Origin: Ramlibacter aurantiacus
GTDB lineage: Bacteria > Pseudomonadota > Gammaproteobacteria > Burkholderiales > Burkholderiaceae_C
Reading direction: 5' to 3'
NCBI RefSeq assembly: GCF_016722895.1
Contig: NZ_JAEQNA010000001.1
Span: 744,001-808,000, forward strand
DNA length: 64,000 bases
Below, one piece after another: positions 47,481 to 57,214 of this stretch; the stretch's first letter is position 1; every line of letters begins with the position of its first letter. The translations under genes were made by a program, and so were the position numbers. The notes below the pieces were generated by a model. The model saw nothing but the letters and a program-made list of their open reading frames with translations, was not told the origin of the DNA and ran no database searches.

Positions 47481-48887
47481 CTAGAAGTCGTCGCTTCCCG
47501 AGGCGAGCGACTCGAACTTGGTGAGCGGCTTGATGAACGCCAGCTTGACGGTCCCGGTGGGGCCGTTTCGCTGTTTGCTGATGATCACCTCGGCGACACC
47601 GGGCTCCTTGGAGTCCTTGTTGTAGTAGTCGTCCCGGTAGATGAACATGATGACGTCGGCATCCTGCTCGATGGCGCCGGACTCGCGAAGGTCACTCATC
47701 ATCGGGCGCTTGTCGGTTCGCGACTCCACTCCGCGCGAAAGCTGGGATAGCGCGATCACCGGGCAGCCCAGTTCCTTGGCCAGCATCTTCAGGCCGCGCG
47801 AGATTTCGCCGACGGCGGTGGCCCGGTTCTCATCGCCCATGCCGCTGGACACGCTCATGAGCTGCAGGTAGTCAATCACGATCAACCCCAGCTTGCCGCC
47901 GCACTGGCGCGCCAGGCGCCGGGCGTTGGCGCGCAACTCGCTCACCGTGAGGCCGGGGGTCTCGTCGATGTGCAGCGACACGTTGCGCAGCTTCTCGATC
48001 GCCTCGGTCAGCCGCGGCCATTCCTCGTCCGACAACTTGCCGGTGCGCAGGTGCCCCTGGTCGATGCGGCCGATGGAGCCGACGATACGCACCGCCAGCT
48101 GCGCGGCGCCCATCTCCATCGAGAACACGGCGACCGGCAGCTCCTCGTTCAGCGCCACGTGCTCGGCGATGTTGATCGCCAGCGAGGTCTTGCCCATGGA
48201 GGGTCGCGCGGCCAGCACGATCATGTCGCCGGCCTGGAGGCCCGAGGTCATGCGGTCCAGGTCGTAGAAGCCGGTGGGCACGCCGGTGATGTCGGCCGGG
48301 TTGTCGGCCATCTCCTGCACCCGGTCGAGCAAGTCCACGACCAGCGAGCCCATGTCGTGGAAGCCCTGCTTCGAGCGCGAGCCTTCCTCGCCAATGTGGA
48401 AGATCTTCTGCTCGGCCTCGTCGAGGATCTTGTCGACGGCCTTGCCCTGGGGGTTGAAGGCCGCCGTGGCGATCTCGTCCGACGCCGAGACCAGCTTGCG
48501 CAGGATGCCGCGCTCGCGAACGATCTCGGCATAGCGGCGGATGTTGGCCGCGCTGGGGACGTACTGGGCCAGGGAGTTCAGGTAGGCCAGGCCGCCGATC
48601 TCGTCGGCCTTGCCCAGGCTTTGCAGATGCTCGTAGACCGTGATCACGTCGGCCGGCTTGCTGCCGTTCACCAGGTCAGCCACGGCCTTGAAGATCAGGC
48701 GGTGCTCATAGCGATAGAAGTCGCCGTCGGTCAGCAAGTCACCGATGCGGTCCCAGGCGCCGTTGTCCAGGAGCAGCCCCCCCAGCACGCTGGATTCGGC
48801 TTCGATCGAGTGGGGCGGCACCCTGAGTTGCGCCACCTCGCGGTCGCGCGGGAAATCGTCTTCGACAGGGGTTAGTACTGCAGCCAT
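47481..48887 (-). CDS. dnaB: Replicative DNA helicase DnaB
   Basis: DnaB is the hexameric 5'-3' helicase at the replication fork. The 468-residue protein has the N-terminal primase-interacting domain (about 20-125) and a RecA-like domain with Walker A ARPSMGKT at 227-234 and IVIDYLQLM as Walker B. I started it at MAAVLTPVE with GAGG 6 bases before it; the longer frame to 49016 has no matching start. It is downstream of rplI, an order widely kept in betaproteobacteria. Confidence 0.96.
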   Translation of the reverse strand: MAAVLTPVEDDFPRDREVAQLRVPPHSIEAESSVLGGLLLDNGAWDRIGDLLTDGDFYRYEHRLIFKAVADLVNGSKPADVITVYEHLQSLGKADEIGGLAYLNSLAQYVPSAANIRRYAEIVRERGILRKLVSASDEIATAAFNPQGKAVDKILDEAEQKIFHIGEEGSRSKQGFHDMGSLVVDLLDRVQEMADNPADITGVPTGFYDLDRMTSGLQAGDMIVLAARPSMGKTSLAINIAEHVALNEELPVAVFSMEMGAAQLAVRIVGSIGRIDQGHLRTGKLSDEEWPRLTEAIEKLRNVSLHIDETPGLTVSELRANARRLARQCGGKLGLIVIDYLQLMSVSSGMGDENRATAVGEISRGLKMLAKELGCPVIALSQLSRGVESRTDKRPMMSDLRESGAIEQDADVIMFIYRDDYYNKDSKEPGVAEVIISKQRNGPTGTVKLAFIKPLTKFESLASGSDDF

Positions 48888-49014
48888 CTCATCCTCTTCA
48901 GGGCTGCCGATGGTAGGGCCAGCACGTCGCGCGGTCACGGGATAAGCCTGTGGAAATCCGGTGGCCAAGCAGCGGACAACAAGCGGATAACCATCCAGCC
49001 GGACAAATGTCCGC

Positions 49015-49045
49015 AAAAGAAGAAAGCCGCCTCACGGGCGGCTTT
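49015..49045 (-). terminator. Terminator after rplI
   Basis: On the minus strand AAAGCCGCC pairs with GGCGGCTTT around 5 bases, followed by CTTCTTTT. It separates the ribosomal block from dnaB, which begins 128 bases on. Confidence 0.78.
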
Positions 49046-49069
49046 GAACTGAAGAATGCCGGAAGCGGC

Positions 49070-49522
49070 TCAGGCAGTCTCGCCGTAGACGGTGACGTTG
49101 AGCTCGACCACCACGTCGGTGTGGAGAGCGACGTTGACCGTGCTCTCGCCCACATGCTTGATCGGGCCGTTGGGCATGCGGACCTGGGCCTTGGCGACCG
49201 GGTAACCCAGCTTGCCCAACTCTTCGGCGATGTCCTGATTGGTGACCGAGCCGAACAAACGGCCATCGACACCGGCTTTTTGGGTGAGCTTGACGGTGCT
49301 GCCGGCCAGCTTTTCGCCTTGGCCTTGAGCCTCGGCAAGTTTGGCGGCCGCGGCCTTTTCCAGTTCCTGGCGCTTGGCTTCGAACTCGGCCTTGTTGGCT
49401 TCGGTGGCGCGGCGGGCCCGGCCGGTGGGGATCAGGAAGTTGCGGGCGTAGCCGTCACGCACTTTCACGATCTCGCCGAGGTTGCCCAGGTTCACGACCT
49501 TGTCCAGAAGAATGACTTGCAT
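49070..49522 (-). CDS. rplI: 50S ribosomal protein L9
   Basis: L9 links the large subunit base to neighbouring ribosomes and supports frame fidelity. The 150-residue protein has [32 protein letters not shown], the long connecting helix, and the C-terminal rRNA-binding domain. It is last in rpsF-priB-rpsR-rplI. Confidence 0.98.
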   Translation of the reverse strand: MQVILLDKVVNLGNLGEIVKVRDGYARNFLIPTGRARRATEANKAEFEAKRQELEKAAAAKLAEAQGQGEKLAGSTVKLTQKAGVDGRLFGSVTNQDIAEELGKLGYPVAKAQVRMPNGPIKHVGESTVNVALHTDVVVELNVTVYGETA

Positions 49523-49535
49523 GGTCTCGAACTCC

Positions 49536-49817
49536 TCAGATGCGGTGCTGGTCGGTGTAGGGCACCAGGGCCAGGAAGCGCGCGCGCTTGATGGCGGTGT
49601 TGAGCTGGCGCTGGTAGATCGCGCGGGTGCCGGTCAGGCGCGCCGGGATGATCTTGCCGTTTTCGGCGATGAAGTCGCGCAGGGTGTCGACATCCTTGTA
49701 GTCGATTTCCTCGACGCCGGCGACGGTGAAGCGGCAGAAGCGCTTGCGCTTGAACAGCAGCGATTGGGTGTTGCGCTTCGGACGCTTGTCCTTGTTGAAC
49801 TTCTTGAACGTGGCCAT
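49536..49817 (-). CDS. rpsR: 30S ribosomal protein S18
   Basis: S18 pairs with S6 on the platform of the small subunit. The 93-residue product contains [22 protein letters not shown] and [26 protein letters not shown]. The ATG at MATFKKFNK has a nearby GAGAGG; a longer frame overlaps priB. Confidence 0.97.
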   Translation of the reverse strand: MATFKKFNKDKRPKRNTQSLLFKRKRFCRFTVAGVEEIDYKDVDTLRDFIAENGKIIPARLTGTRAIYQRQLNTAIKRARFLALVPYTDQHRI

Positions 49818-49836
49818 TTGTGGACCTCTCGAAAAA

Positions 49837-50124
49837 CTAGTCTTGCTGAAACTGCTGGATATGGAGCACAGGGTGCTTGCCATTGCGCGGATTGGCCAGG
49901 AAGCCGTCGAACCGCCACAGGCTGCCGACGATCTGGCGGGCCAAGGTCTCGGCGTCGGCCCCGAAGGCCACCGCCTTGAGCGCCGCCTTCACCTGGCGCC
50001 GGCCCCCTGCCTGCTCGACCTCGGACTCGTGTTCGAGCCGCAGGTCCAGGGCGGGCACGCCGGCCGGTGTGTACCGCAGGGCCGAGGCCTCGGCGATACG
50101 CGCACTCAGGACAACCCGGTTCAC
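49837..50124 (-). CDS. priB: Primosomal replication protein PriB (GTG start)
   Basis: PriB is a dimeric OB-fold protein that joins PriA and DnaT-type steps to restart stalled forks. The 95-residue protein has the OB start [34 protein letters not shown]. Its start codon is GTG. The position between rpsF and rpsR is the classic one in proteobacteria and supports the call. Confidence 0.93.
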   Translation of the reverse strand: MNRVVLSARIAEASALRYTPAGVPALDLRLEHESEVEQAGGRRQVKAALKAVAFGADAETLARQIVGSLWRFDGFLANPRNGKHPVLHIQQFQQD

Positions 50125-50143
50125 GCGCGCGACAAGCGCCGTC

Positions 50144-50515
50144 TTACGACTGCTGCTGGAACTCCGCCTGCTGGGCCTTGCGCGCTTCTTCGCGCTCGAC
50201 GGTCTTCATCATGGAAGACGGGCCGGTCTCGGCCTTCTTCTTGACCACGGTCAGGTGGCGCAGCACGGCGTCGTTGAAGCGGAAGGCATGCTCGAGTTCG
50301 TTCATCACGGCCTGGTCGGCCTCGATGTTCACGCACAGGTAGTGGGCCTTGGCCAGCTTGTTGATCTGGTAGGCCAGTTGGCGACGGCCCCAGTCCTCGA
50401 CGCGGTGGATCTTGCCGCCGCCGGCGGTGATCATGCCCTTGTAGCGTTCCAGCATGGCCGGAACCTGTTCGCTCTGATCCGGATGGATCAGCAAGATGAT
50501 CTCGTAGTGACGCAT
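50144..50515 (-). CDS. rpsF: 30S ribosomal protein S6
   Basis: S6 binds S18 and 16S rRNA. The 123-residue protein starts [18 protein letters not shown] and ends in a Gln/Glu-rich tail that may be glutamylated in some bacteria. It is first in the rpsF-priB-rpsR-rplI operon. Confidence 0.97.
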   Translation of the reverse strand: MRHYEIILLIHPDQSEQVPAMLERYKGMITAGGGKIHRVEDWGRRQLAYQINKLAKAHYLCVNIEADQAVMNELEHAFRFNDAVLRHLTVVKKKAETGPSSMMKTVEREEARKAQQAEFQQQS

Positions 50516-50642
50516 GGATGCTCCTTATGGATGAAGCCACCCGCCTGAGGCGTCTGAAGCGGTGTGGCAAGGCAAAGCCGGCGATTGTAGCAGCGGCACG
50601 AACGCGCCCAGCCGGTGCGCGCCCGTACCCTGCGTCGGCGGC

Positions 50643-53033
50643 TCAGCTGGCCAGCCGTTGCCAGGTCGCGATCACGCTGTCGGGGTTGAGCGAGATGGAG
50701 GCGATGCCCTGCTGGGCCAGCCACTGGGCGAAGTCCGGATGGTCGCTCGGCCCCTGGCCGCAGATACCCACGTACTTGCCCTGCTTGAGGCAGGCCGCGA
50801 TGGCCCGGGAGAGCAGCGCCTTGACGGCCGGGTCCCGTTCGTCGAAATCGGCAGCCAGCAATTCCAGGCCGGAGTCGCGGTCGAGGCCCAGCGTGAGCTG
50901 GGTCAGGTCGTTCGATCCGATCGAGAAGCCGTCGAAGAACTGCAGGAACTCGTCGGCCAGGATGGCATTGCTGGGCACCTCGCACATCATGATGAGCTTG
51001 AGCTCGTCCTTGCCCCGCTCCAGCCCGAAGCTGGCGAGCAGCTGTGTCACCCGCTCCGCCTGGCCCAGCGTGCGAACGAAGGGCACCATCACCTGCACGT
51101 TGGTCAAACCCATCTCGGCGCGCACGCGACGCAGCGCCTCGCACTCCATGGCGAAGGCCTCGCCGAACTCCGCACTGATGTAGCGCGCCGCTCCGCGGAA
51201 GCCGAGCATCGGGTTCTCTTCCTCCGGCTCGTAGCGCGAGCCGCCGATCAGCTTGCGGTACTCGTTGCTCTTGAAGTCGGACAGCCGCACGATCACCGGC
51301 TTGGGCCAGAACGCCGCGGCGATGGTCGCCACGCCTTCGGCCACCTTGTCGACGTAGAACGCACGCGGCGAAGCGTGCCCGCGGGCCACCGATTCGACCG
51401 CCTTCTTCAGGTCGGCGTCGACATTCGGATAGTCGAGGATCGCCTTGGGATGGACGCCGATGTTGTTGTTGATGATGAACTCCAGCCGCGCCAGCCCGAC
51501 ACCGTCGTTGGGCAACTGGGCGAAGTCGAAGGCCAGTTGCGGGTTGCCCACGTTCATCATGATCTTGGTCTGGATGGGCGGCATGGCCCCGCGCTGCACT
51601 TCGCTGACCTCGGTCTCGAGCAGGCCGTCATAGATGAACCCCGTGTCTCCCTCGGCACAGCTCACCGTGACCAGCGTGCCGTCGGTGAGGCTTTCGGTCG
51701 CGTGGCCGCAGCCCACCACCGCGGGAATGCCCAGCTCACGCGCGATGATGGCCGCATGGCAGGTGCGTCCGCCCCGGTTGGTGACGATGGCGCTGGCGCG
51801 CTTCATCACCGGTTCCCAGTTCGGGTCGGTCATGTCGGTGACCAGCACGTCGCCGGGTTGCACCCGATCCATCTCGCTGATGTTGTGCACCAGGCGCACC
51901 GGCCCGGTCCCGATCTTCTGCCCGATGGCCCTGCCTTCGGCCAGGACCGGCCCCCTGCCCTTGAGCTTGTAGCGCAGCTCGGCCTTGCCGTGCTGCTGGC
52001 TCTTCACCGTTTCGGGACGTGCCTGCAGGATGTACAGCTGGCCGTCCTGGCCGTCCTTGCCCCATTCGATATCCATCGGCCGGCCGTAGTGCTGTTCGAT
52101 CACCAGCGCATAGTGGGCCAGCTGCTCGACGTCAGCGTCGGTGAGTGAGTAGCGGTTGCGCTGCTCCAGCGGTACGTCCACGGTCTTGACCAGCTTGCCT
52201 CCGGTCGATTTCTCCTCGTCGCTGGCGAACACCATCTGAATCAGCTTGCTGCCCAGGTTGCGCCGGATCACCGCTCGCTTGCCGGCCCGCAGCATGGGCT
52301 TGTGCACGTAGAACTCGTCCGGGTTCACCGCCCCTTGCACCACGGTCTCGCCCAGGCCGTAGCTGGAGGTGATGAAGACCACGTCCTGGAAGCCCGATTC
52401 GGTGTCGATGGTGAACATCACGCCGGCCGCCCCGAGGTCACTGCGCACCATGCGCTGCACGCCGGCGGACAGGGCCACGTCGGCATGGGTGAAGCCCTTG
52501 TGAACGCGATAGCTGATGGCGCGGTCGTTGTAGAGGGAGGCGAACACCTCCTTCATCTTGTGCAGCACCTGCTCGATGCCCACCACGTTGAGGAAGGTCT
52601 CCTGCTGTCCCGCGAACGAGGCGTCGGGCAGATCCTCGGCCGTGGCCGAGGACCGCACGGCGAAGCTGGCCCGCGCGTTGCCAGCGCTCAGGGTTTCGAA
52701 GGCGCTTCGGATCCCGGCCTCGAGATCCTGGGGAAAGGGCTGGGCCTCGACCCAGGCGCGGATCTCGGCACCGGCCGCGGCGAGTGCCCGCACATCCTCG
52801 GTGTCGAGCGCATCGAGGCGTGCGTGGATGCGCTCGGCCAGGCCATCGTGCGCGAGGAATTGCCGGAAGGCGTGGGCCGTGGTGGCGAAGCCGGTGGGGA
52901 CGCGGACCCCCTGGGGCAACTGCGAAATCATCTCGCCGAGGCTGGCGTTCTTGCCACCGACCACCTCGACGTCGGTCATCCTCAGGTTTTCAAACGGTAC
53001 GACCAGGGCGGTCGGGCTGAAGCGGGAAGACAT
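50643..53033 (-). CDS. ppsA: Phosphoenolpyruvate synthase
   Basis: PpsA converts pyruvate, ATP and water into PEP, AMP and phosphate for gluconeogenesis. The 796-residue protein has the ATP-grasp domain ([12 protein letters not shown] at about 27-38, [22 protein letters not shown]), the swivelling phospho-His domain with GGRTCHAAI near residue 425, and the PEP-binding barrel ending [13 protein letters not shown]. It faces its regulator ppsR across 187 bases, and both serve growth on organic acids. Confidence 0.96.
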   Translation of the reverse strand: MSSRFSPTALVVPFENLRMTDVEVVGGKNASLGEMISQLPQGVRVPTGFATTAHAFRQFLAHDGLAERIHARLDALDTEDVRALAAAGAEIRAWVEAQPFPQDLEAGIRSAFETLSAGNARASFAVRSSATAEDLPDASFAGQQETFLNVVGIEQVLHKMKEVFASLYNDRAISYRVHKGFTHADVALSAGVQRMVRSDLGAAGVMFTIDTESGFQDVVFITSSYGLGETVVQGAVNPDEFYVHKPMLRAGKRAVIRRNLGSKLIQMVFASDEEKSTGGKLVKTVDVPLEQRNRYSLTDADVEQLAHYALVIEQHYGRPMDIEWGKDGQDGQLYILQARPETVKSQQHGKAELRYKLKGRGPVLAEGRAIGQKIGTGPVRLVHNISEMDRVQPGDVLVTDMTDPNWEPVMKRASAIVTNRGGRTCHAAIIARELGIPAVVGCGHATESLTDGTLVTVSCAEGDTGFIYDGLLETEVSEVQRGAMPPIQTKIMMNVGNPQLAFDFAQLPNDGVGLARLEFIINNNIGVHPKAILDYPNVDADLKKAVESVARGHASPRAFYVDKVAEGVATIAAAFWPKPVIVRLSDFKSNEYRKLIGGSRYEPEEENPMLGFRGAARYISAEFGEAFAMECEALRRVRAEMGLTNVQVMVPFVRTLGQAERVTQLLASFGLERGKDELKLIMMCEVPSNAILADEFLQFFDGFSIGSNDLTQLTLGLDRDSGLELLAADFDERDPAVKALLSRAIAACLKQGKYVGICGQGPSDHPDFAQWLAQQGIASISLNPDSVIATWQRLAS

Positions 53034-53220
53034 GGGAAAGCTCCGGAAGTTGAAACCTTTGCGGCGCGCGCGAGGCGCGTCTTCCCATGGCAGCGCGAGC
53101 GGCTTTGTGCTTGTTGTAGTGGGCAGCAGCGGTGCATTGGGGGGGAATTCGGATAATTGCGGCGATTGTAGGCGGGCCCCTCTTCCGGATGGCCCAGCGG
53201 TCACACCTTGAAAGGCCTCC

Positions 53221-54042
53221 ATGCCCAACCGCACCGTGTTCTTCATTTCCGACGGCACCGGCATCACCGCCGAAACCTTCGGCAACGCCATCCTGGCGCA
53301 GTTCGAGTTCAAGCCTCGCCATGTTCGACTGCCTTTCATCGACACCGTGGACAAGGCCCACCAGGTCGTGCGGCAGGTCAACCATGTCGCGGAAGTCGAA
53401 GGACGGCGTCCGATCGTCTTCACCACGCTGGTGAACGTCGAGATCCTCCAGGTCATCGAAGGCGGCTGCAAGGCCATGCTGCTGGACATGTTCGGCACCT
53501 TCGTGCGGCCGCTCGAGATCGAACTGGGCATGAAGTCGAACCACCGGGTGGGCCGCTTTTCCGACGTGAGCAAGAGCCAGGCCTACCACGACCGCATCGA
53601 GGCCATCAACTTCAGCCTGGCGCACGACGACGGCCAGAGCAACGCCGATCTCGAGCACGCCGACGTGATCCTGGTGGGCGTCAGCCGCAGCGGCAAGACG
53701 CCCACCACGCTCTACCTGGCCATGCAATACGGCCTGAAGGCCGCCAACTACCCGCTCATCCCGGAAGACTTCGAGCGCCAGCAGTTGCCCAGTGCCCTGA
53801 TTCCCCACCGCAAGAAGATCTTCGGCCTCACCATCCAGCCCGAGCGGCTCTCGGAGATCCGCAACGAGCGGCGACCCAACTCCCGCTATGCCTCGCCGGA
53901 GAACTGCCGCATGGAAGTGGCCGAAGCCGAAGCCATGATGCGGCGCGCCGGCATCCGGTGGCTGTCCACCACGACCAAGTCCATTGAAGAGATCGCCACC
54001 ACCATCCTGCAGGAGCTGCGCCCCGAGCGGCTTGAATATTGA
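53221..54042 (+). CDS. ppsR: PEP synthase regulatory protein PpsR (DUF299)
   Basis: PpsR is a bifunctional kinase/pyrophosphorylase that switches PpsA off and on by phosphorylating the Thr near the catalytic His. The 273-residue protein has [14 protein letters not shown] at residues 10-23 and the P-loop GVSRSGKT at 153-160. The opposite orientation to ppsA is common. A hairpin repeat follows 4 bases after the stop. Confidence 0.94.
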   Translation: MPNRTVFFISDGTGITAETFGNAILAQFEFKPRHVRLPFIDTVDKAHQVVRQVNHVAEVEGRRPIVFTTLVNVEILQVIEGGCKAMLLDMFGTFVRPLEIELGMKSNHRVGRFSDVSKSQAYHDRIEAINFSLAHDDGQSNADLEHADVILVGVSRSGKTPTTLYLAMQYGLKAANYPLIPEDFERQQLPSALIPHRKKIFGLTIQPERLSEIRNERRPNSRYASPENCRMEVAEAEAMMRRAGIRWLSTTTKSIEEIATTILQELRPERLEY

Positions 54043-54046
54043 CCCC

Positions 54047-54142
54047 CCCCGAGCGGCCTGCGGCCGCTACCCCCGAGGGGGCGGCAACCGGCGGCCCGGC
54101 AAAGCCGGTTCCGCGGTTGCCACTGGGAGGGCCTGCGGCTGC
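54047..54142 (-). repeat. Hairpin-rich intergenic repeat, copy B
   Basis: The reverse complement of this block matches 6984-7083. The 30-base core 54093-54122 is identical and the flanks are similar with a few changes. It lies directly after ppsR. Its inverted repeats probably end ppsR transcription. Confidence 0.8.
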
Positions 54143-54194
54143 GCGGCGGCCTTGGGGTTGTTCCCTTCACGGGATTTCCTCATGCTCGGCCGTT

Positions 54195-54231
54195 ATAGCC
54201 GAGGCCAATTGCCTTGATTGACGCAATACAT
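54195..54231 (+). promoter_or_regulatory. OxyR-like binding site upstream of ahpC
   Basis: The sequence reads ATAG-N7-CAAT-N7-ATTG-N7-ACAT, which follows the OxyR consensus ATAG-N7-CTAT-N7-ATAG-N7-CTAT in spacing and in 12 of 16 bases. It ends 78 bases before ahpC. OxyR control of ahpCF is well known in related bacteria. Confidence 0.5.
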
Positions 54232-54309
54232 TGGATCGATGGCCGGAGCGCCTTTATCCTTCGGGCTCATTTCATCCAAACCCACTCAGCAACAGCGAGG
54301 AAACCACTG

Positions 54310-54873
54310 ATGTCCGTCATCAACACGCAGATCAAGCCGTTCAAGAACATGGCCTTCCGTCAAGGCAAGTTCATCGAAGTGAGCGACGAGCAGGTCAAGG
54401 GCAAGTGGGCGGTGTTCTTCTTCTACCCCGCCGATTTCACCTTCGTCTGCCCGACGGAGCTGGGCGACGTGGCCGACCAGTACGCCGAGTTTCAGAAGAT
54501 GGGCGTGGATATCTACTCCGTGTCGACCGACACCCACTTCACGCACAAGGCCTGGCACGACGCCTCGGACACCATCCGCAAGATCCAGTACACGATGATC
54601 GGCGACCCGACCGGCCAACTCACCCGCAACTTCGACTGCATGCGCGAGAACGAAGGCCTGGCCGATCGCGGCACCTTCATCGTCGACCCGCAGGGCGTGA
54701 TCCAGGCCCTCGAGATCACCGCCGAGGGCATCGGCCGCAACGCCGCCGACCTGCTGCGCAAGGTCAAGGCTGCCCAGTACGTGGCGTCGCACCCCGGTGA
54801 AGTCTGCCCCGCCAAGTGGGAAGAAGGCGCCCAGACCCTCAAGCCGTCGCTCGACCTGGTCGGCAAGATCTAA
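54310..54873 (+). CDS. ahpC: Alkyl hydroperoxide reductase AhpC
   Basis: AhpC is a 2-Cys peroxiredoxin that removes low levels of peroxides. The 187-residue protein has peroxidatic Cys47 in FTFVCPTE and resolving Cys166 in GEVCPAKW, with the full typical length. It is followed by a terminator and then its reductase ahpF, 86 bases on. Confidence 0.97.
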   Translation: MSVINTQIKPFKNMAFRQGKFIEVSDEQVKGKWAVFFFYPADFTFVCPTELGDVADQYAEFQKMGVDIYSVSTDTHFTHKAWHDASDTIRKIQYTMIGDPTGQLTRNFDCMRENEGLADRGTFIVDPQGVIQALEITAEGIGRNAADLLRKVKAAQYVASHPGEVCPAKWEEGAQTLKPSLDLVGKI

Positions 54874-54895
54874 GCGATTTCGCGCACCCACCTGA

Positions 54896-54931
54896 AGGCC
54901 CGGGGCGCCCCTGCCCCGGGCCTTTCCTTTT
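54896..54931 (+). terminator. Terminator between ahpC and ahpF
   Basis: AGGCCCGGGGC and GCCCCGGGCCT form a perfect 11-bp stem around 6 bases, followed by TTCCTTTTG. Partial read-through would give more ahpC than ahpF. Confidence 0.85.
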
Positions 54932-54959
54932 GTATCCACGCCTCACTCGGGAGACCGCC

Positions 54960-56519
54960 ATGCTCGAAGCCGCACTCAAGGCTCAACTCGCCAGCTACCT
55001 CGAACGCATCACCCAGCCGGTGGAAATCACCGCCTCGCTCGATGACTCGCAGGCCTCGCAGGACATGCGCACCCTGCTGCGCGACGTGGCCGACACCTCG
55101 CGTCTGATCACGGTCACCGAAACGCAGGGGGGACCGCACCGCACCCCCTCGTTCATGATCCACCGCCCGGGGCACAACACCGGGCCGCGCTTCGCCGGCC
55201 TGCCCATGGGCCATGAGTTCACCTCGCTGGTGCTGGCGCTGCTGCAGGTGGGCGGCTATCCGCCCAAGGTCGAGCAGGCCTTGCTGGAGCAGATCCGCGC
55301 GCTCGACGGCGACTTCGATTTCGAGGTCTATGTCTCGCTCACCTGCCACAACTGTCCCGACGTGGTGCAGGCGCTCAACCTGATGGCGGTGCAGAACCCC
55401 CGCATCCGGGCCACGATGATCGAGGGCGGCCTGTTCCAGAAGGAGATCGAGGAGCGGCAGATCATGGGCGTGCCCACGGTCTTCCTCAACGGCACCTACT
55501 TCGGCAACGGCCGCATGAGCCTGGAAGAGATCGTCGCCAAGATCGACACCAGCGGCGCCGAGCGCGAGGCCGCGAAGATCTCGGCCAAGGAACCCTTCGA
55601 CGTGCTGATCGTCGGCGGCGGACCGGCCGGCGCGGCCGCTGCGGTGTATGCCGCACGCAAGGGCATCCGCACCGGCATCGCATCCGAGCGCTTCGGCGGA
55701 CAGGTGCTGGACACCCTGGGCATCGAGAACTTCATCTCGGTCAAGGAGACCGAAGGGCCGCGCTTCGCGCTCGCGCTCGAGGAGCACGTGCGCCACTACG
55801 ACGTGGACATCATGAACCTGCAGCGCGCCAAGGCGCTGGTGCCCGGGACCGGCATGATCGAGGTGCAACTGGAGAGCGGGGCCTCCCTGAAGTCGCGCAC
55901 CGTGATCCTGTCCACCGGCGCGCGCTGGCGCAACATCAACGTGCCCGGCGAGCACGAGTACAAGAACAAGGGCGTGGCCTACTGCCCGCACTGTGACGGG
56001 CCCCTGTTCAAGGGCAAGCGCGTGGCGGTGGTCGGCGGCGGCAACTCGGGCGTGGAAGCGGCGATCGACCTGGCCGGCATCGTGGGCCACGTGACACTCG
56101 TCGAGTTCGACACCAAGCTGCGCGCCGACGCCGTGCTGCAGCGCAAGCTCAACAGCCTGCCGAATGTCACCGTGCACCTGAATGCGCAGACCACCGAGAT
56201 CACCGGGGACGGCCAGAAGGTCAACGGCCTCACCTACAAGGACCGCGCCACCGGCGAGCTGCACCAGGTGCCGCTCGAGGGCATCTTCATCCAGATCGGG
56301 CTGGTGCCGAACACCGACTGGCTCAAGGGCTCGGTGGAGCTGTCCAGGTACGGCGAGATCGTGGTCGATGCCAGGGGCCAGACCTCCGTGCCAGGCGTGT
56401 TCGCGGCGGGCGACGCGACGACGGTGCCGTACAAGCAGATCATCATTGCCGCCGGCGACGGCGCCAAGGCCGCGCTCAGCGCCTTCGATCACCTGATCAG
56501 GACCAGCGTGCCGGCCTGA
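54960..56519 (+). CDS. ahpF: Alkyl hydroperoxide reductase subunit F
   Basis: AhpF passes electrons from NADH to AhpC. The 519-residue protein has the N-terminal double thioredoxin fold with Cys129-His-Asn-Cys132, then the thioredoxin-reductase part with FAD motif GGGPAG near 217. The redox pair is CPHC near 342-345, and the NAD site is GGGNSG near 363. All needed cysteines are present. Confidence 0.97.
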   Translation: MLEAALKAQLASYLERITQPVEITASLDDSQASQDMRTLLRDVADTSRLITVTETQGGPHRTPSFMIHRPGHNTGPRFAGLPMGHEFTSLVLALLQVGGYPPKVEQALLEQIRALDGDFDFEVYVSLTCHNCPDVVQALNLMAVQNPRIRATMIEGGLFQKEIEERQIMGVPTVFLNGTYFGNGRMSLEEIVAKIDTSGAEREAAKISAKEPFDVLIVGGGPAGAAAAVYAARKGIRTGIASERFGGQVLDTLGIENFISVKETEGPRFALALEEHVRHYDVDIMNLQRAKALVPGTGMIEVQLESGASLKSRTVILSTGARWRNINVPGEHEYKNKGVAYCPHCDGPLFKGKRVAVVGGGNSGVEAAIDLAGIVGHVTLVEFDTKLRADAVLQRKLNSLPNVTVHLNAQTTEITGDGQKVNGLTYKDRATGELHQVPLEGIFIQIGLVPNTDWLKGSVELSRYGEIVVDARGQTSVPGVFAAGDATTVPYKQIIIAAGDGAKAALSAFDHLIRTSVPA

Positions 56520-56602
56520 GGCATCCGGCGGCGGCGCCAGCCGCCGCCGCTGCGCGATCTGCCCGCACAATGGCAAGCAGCCCCACTCGCGGAGAACAAC
56601 AC

Positions 56603-57079
56603 ATGCAAGGCGATCCCAAGGTCATCCAGCTGCTCCAGGCCCAGCTTCGCAACGAACTCACGGCCACGAACCAGTACTTCCTGCACTACCGCATCCTCAA
56701 GCACTGGGGATTCGGCAAGCTGGCGAAGAAGGAATACGAGGAATCGATCGGGGAGATGAAGCATGCCGACCGGCTGATGGAACGCATCCTGATGCTGGAC
56801 GGCCTGCCCAACCTGCAGGACCTGGGCAAGCTGATGATCGGCGAGGACGTGCCCGAACTGCTGGACTGCGACCTGCGCAGCGAACGCGGCGCGCAGGTGA
56901 CGCTCAAGGAAGGTATCGCGCAGTGCGAAACATCCGCCGACTACGTCTCTCGCGACCTCCTCGAGTACATCCTGAAGGACACCGAGGAACACATCGACTA
57001 CCTCGAGACCCAGCTCGACGTCCTCGCCAAGGTGGGGCTGCAGAACTACCTGCAGTCCATCATGGACGACCCATCCTGA
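56603..57079 (+). CDS. bfr: Bacterioferritin
   Basis: Bfr stores iron in a 24-subunit heme-containing shell. The 158-residue protein has the four-helix ferroxidase residues (E18 in NELTATNQYFLHY, E51/H54 in GEMKHADRLMERI) and the Met of the heme site in the same segment. It is the first iron gene in a run that goes on with an iron receptor and Bfd. A Fur-like box begins on its stop codon. Confidence 0.95.
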   Translation: MQGDPKVIQLLQAQLRNELTATNQYFLHYRILKHWGFGKLAKKEYEESIGEMKHADRLMERILMLDGLPNLQDLGKLMIGEDVPELLDCDLRSERGAQVTLKEGIAQCETSADYVSRDLLEYILKDTEEHIDYLETQLDVLAKVGLQNYLQSIMDDPS

Positions 57080-57098
57080 ATGCGAGTGATTCTTATTT
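57079..57098 (+). promoter_or_regulatory. Fur-box-like site before the TonB-dependent receptor
   Basis: AATGCGAGTGATTCTTATTT matches the form AATGAGAATCATTCTCATTT at 16 of 20 bases. It also matches the site at 61238-61257 at 17 of 20. It lies 116 bases before the receptor gene. Confidence 0.6.
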
Positions 57099-57214
57099 GA
57101 GGTAACATACCGGCCGTCACAAACCACGGCCAGCCAAGCCGCGCGGCTTCATCGCGCACCAGCCAGCCTCTTTGCACAACCGGCCCCGTCCTGCGCGGGC
57201 CACCTGGAGGCTTC

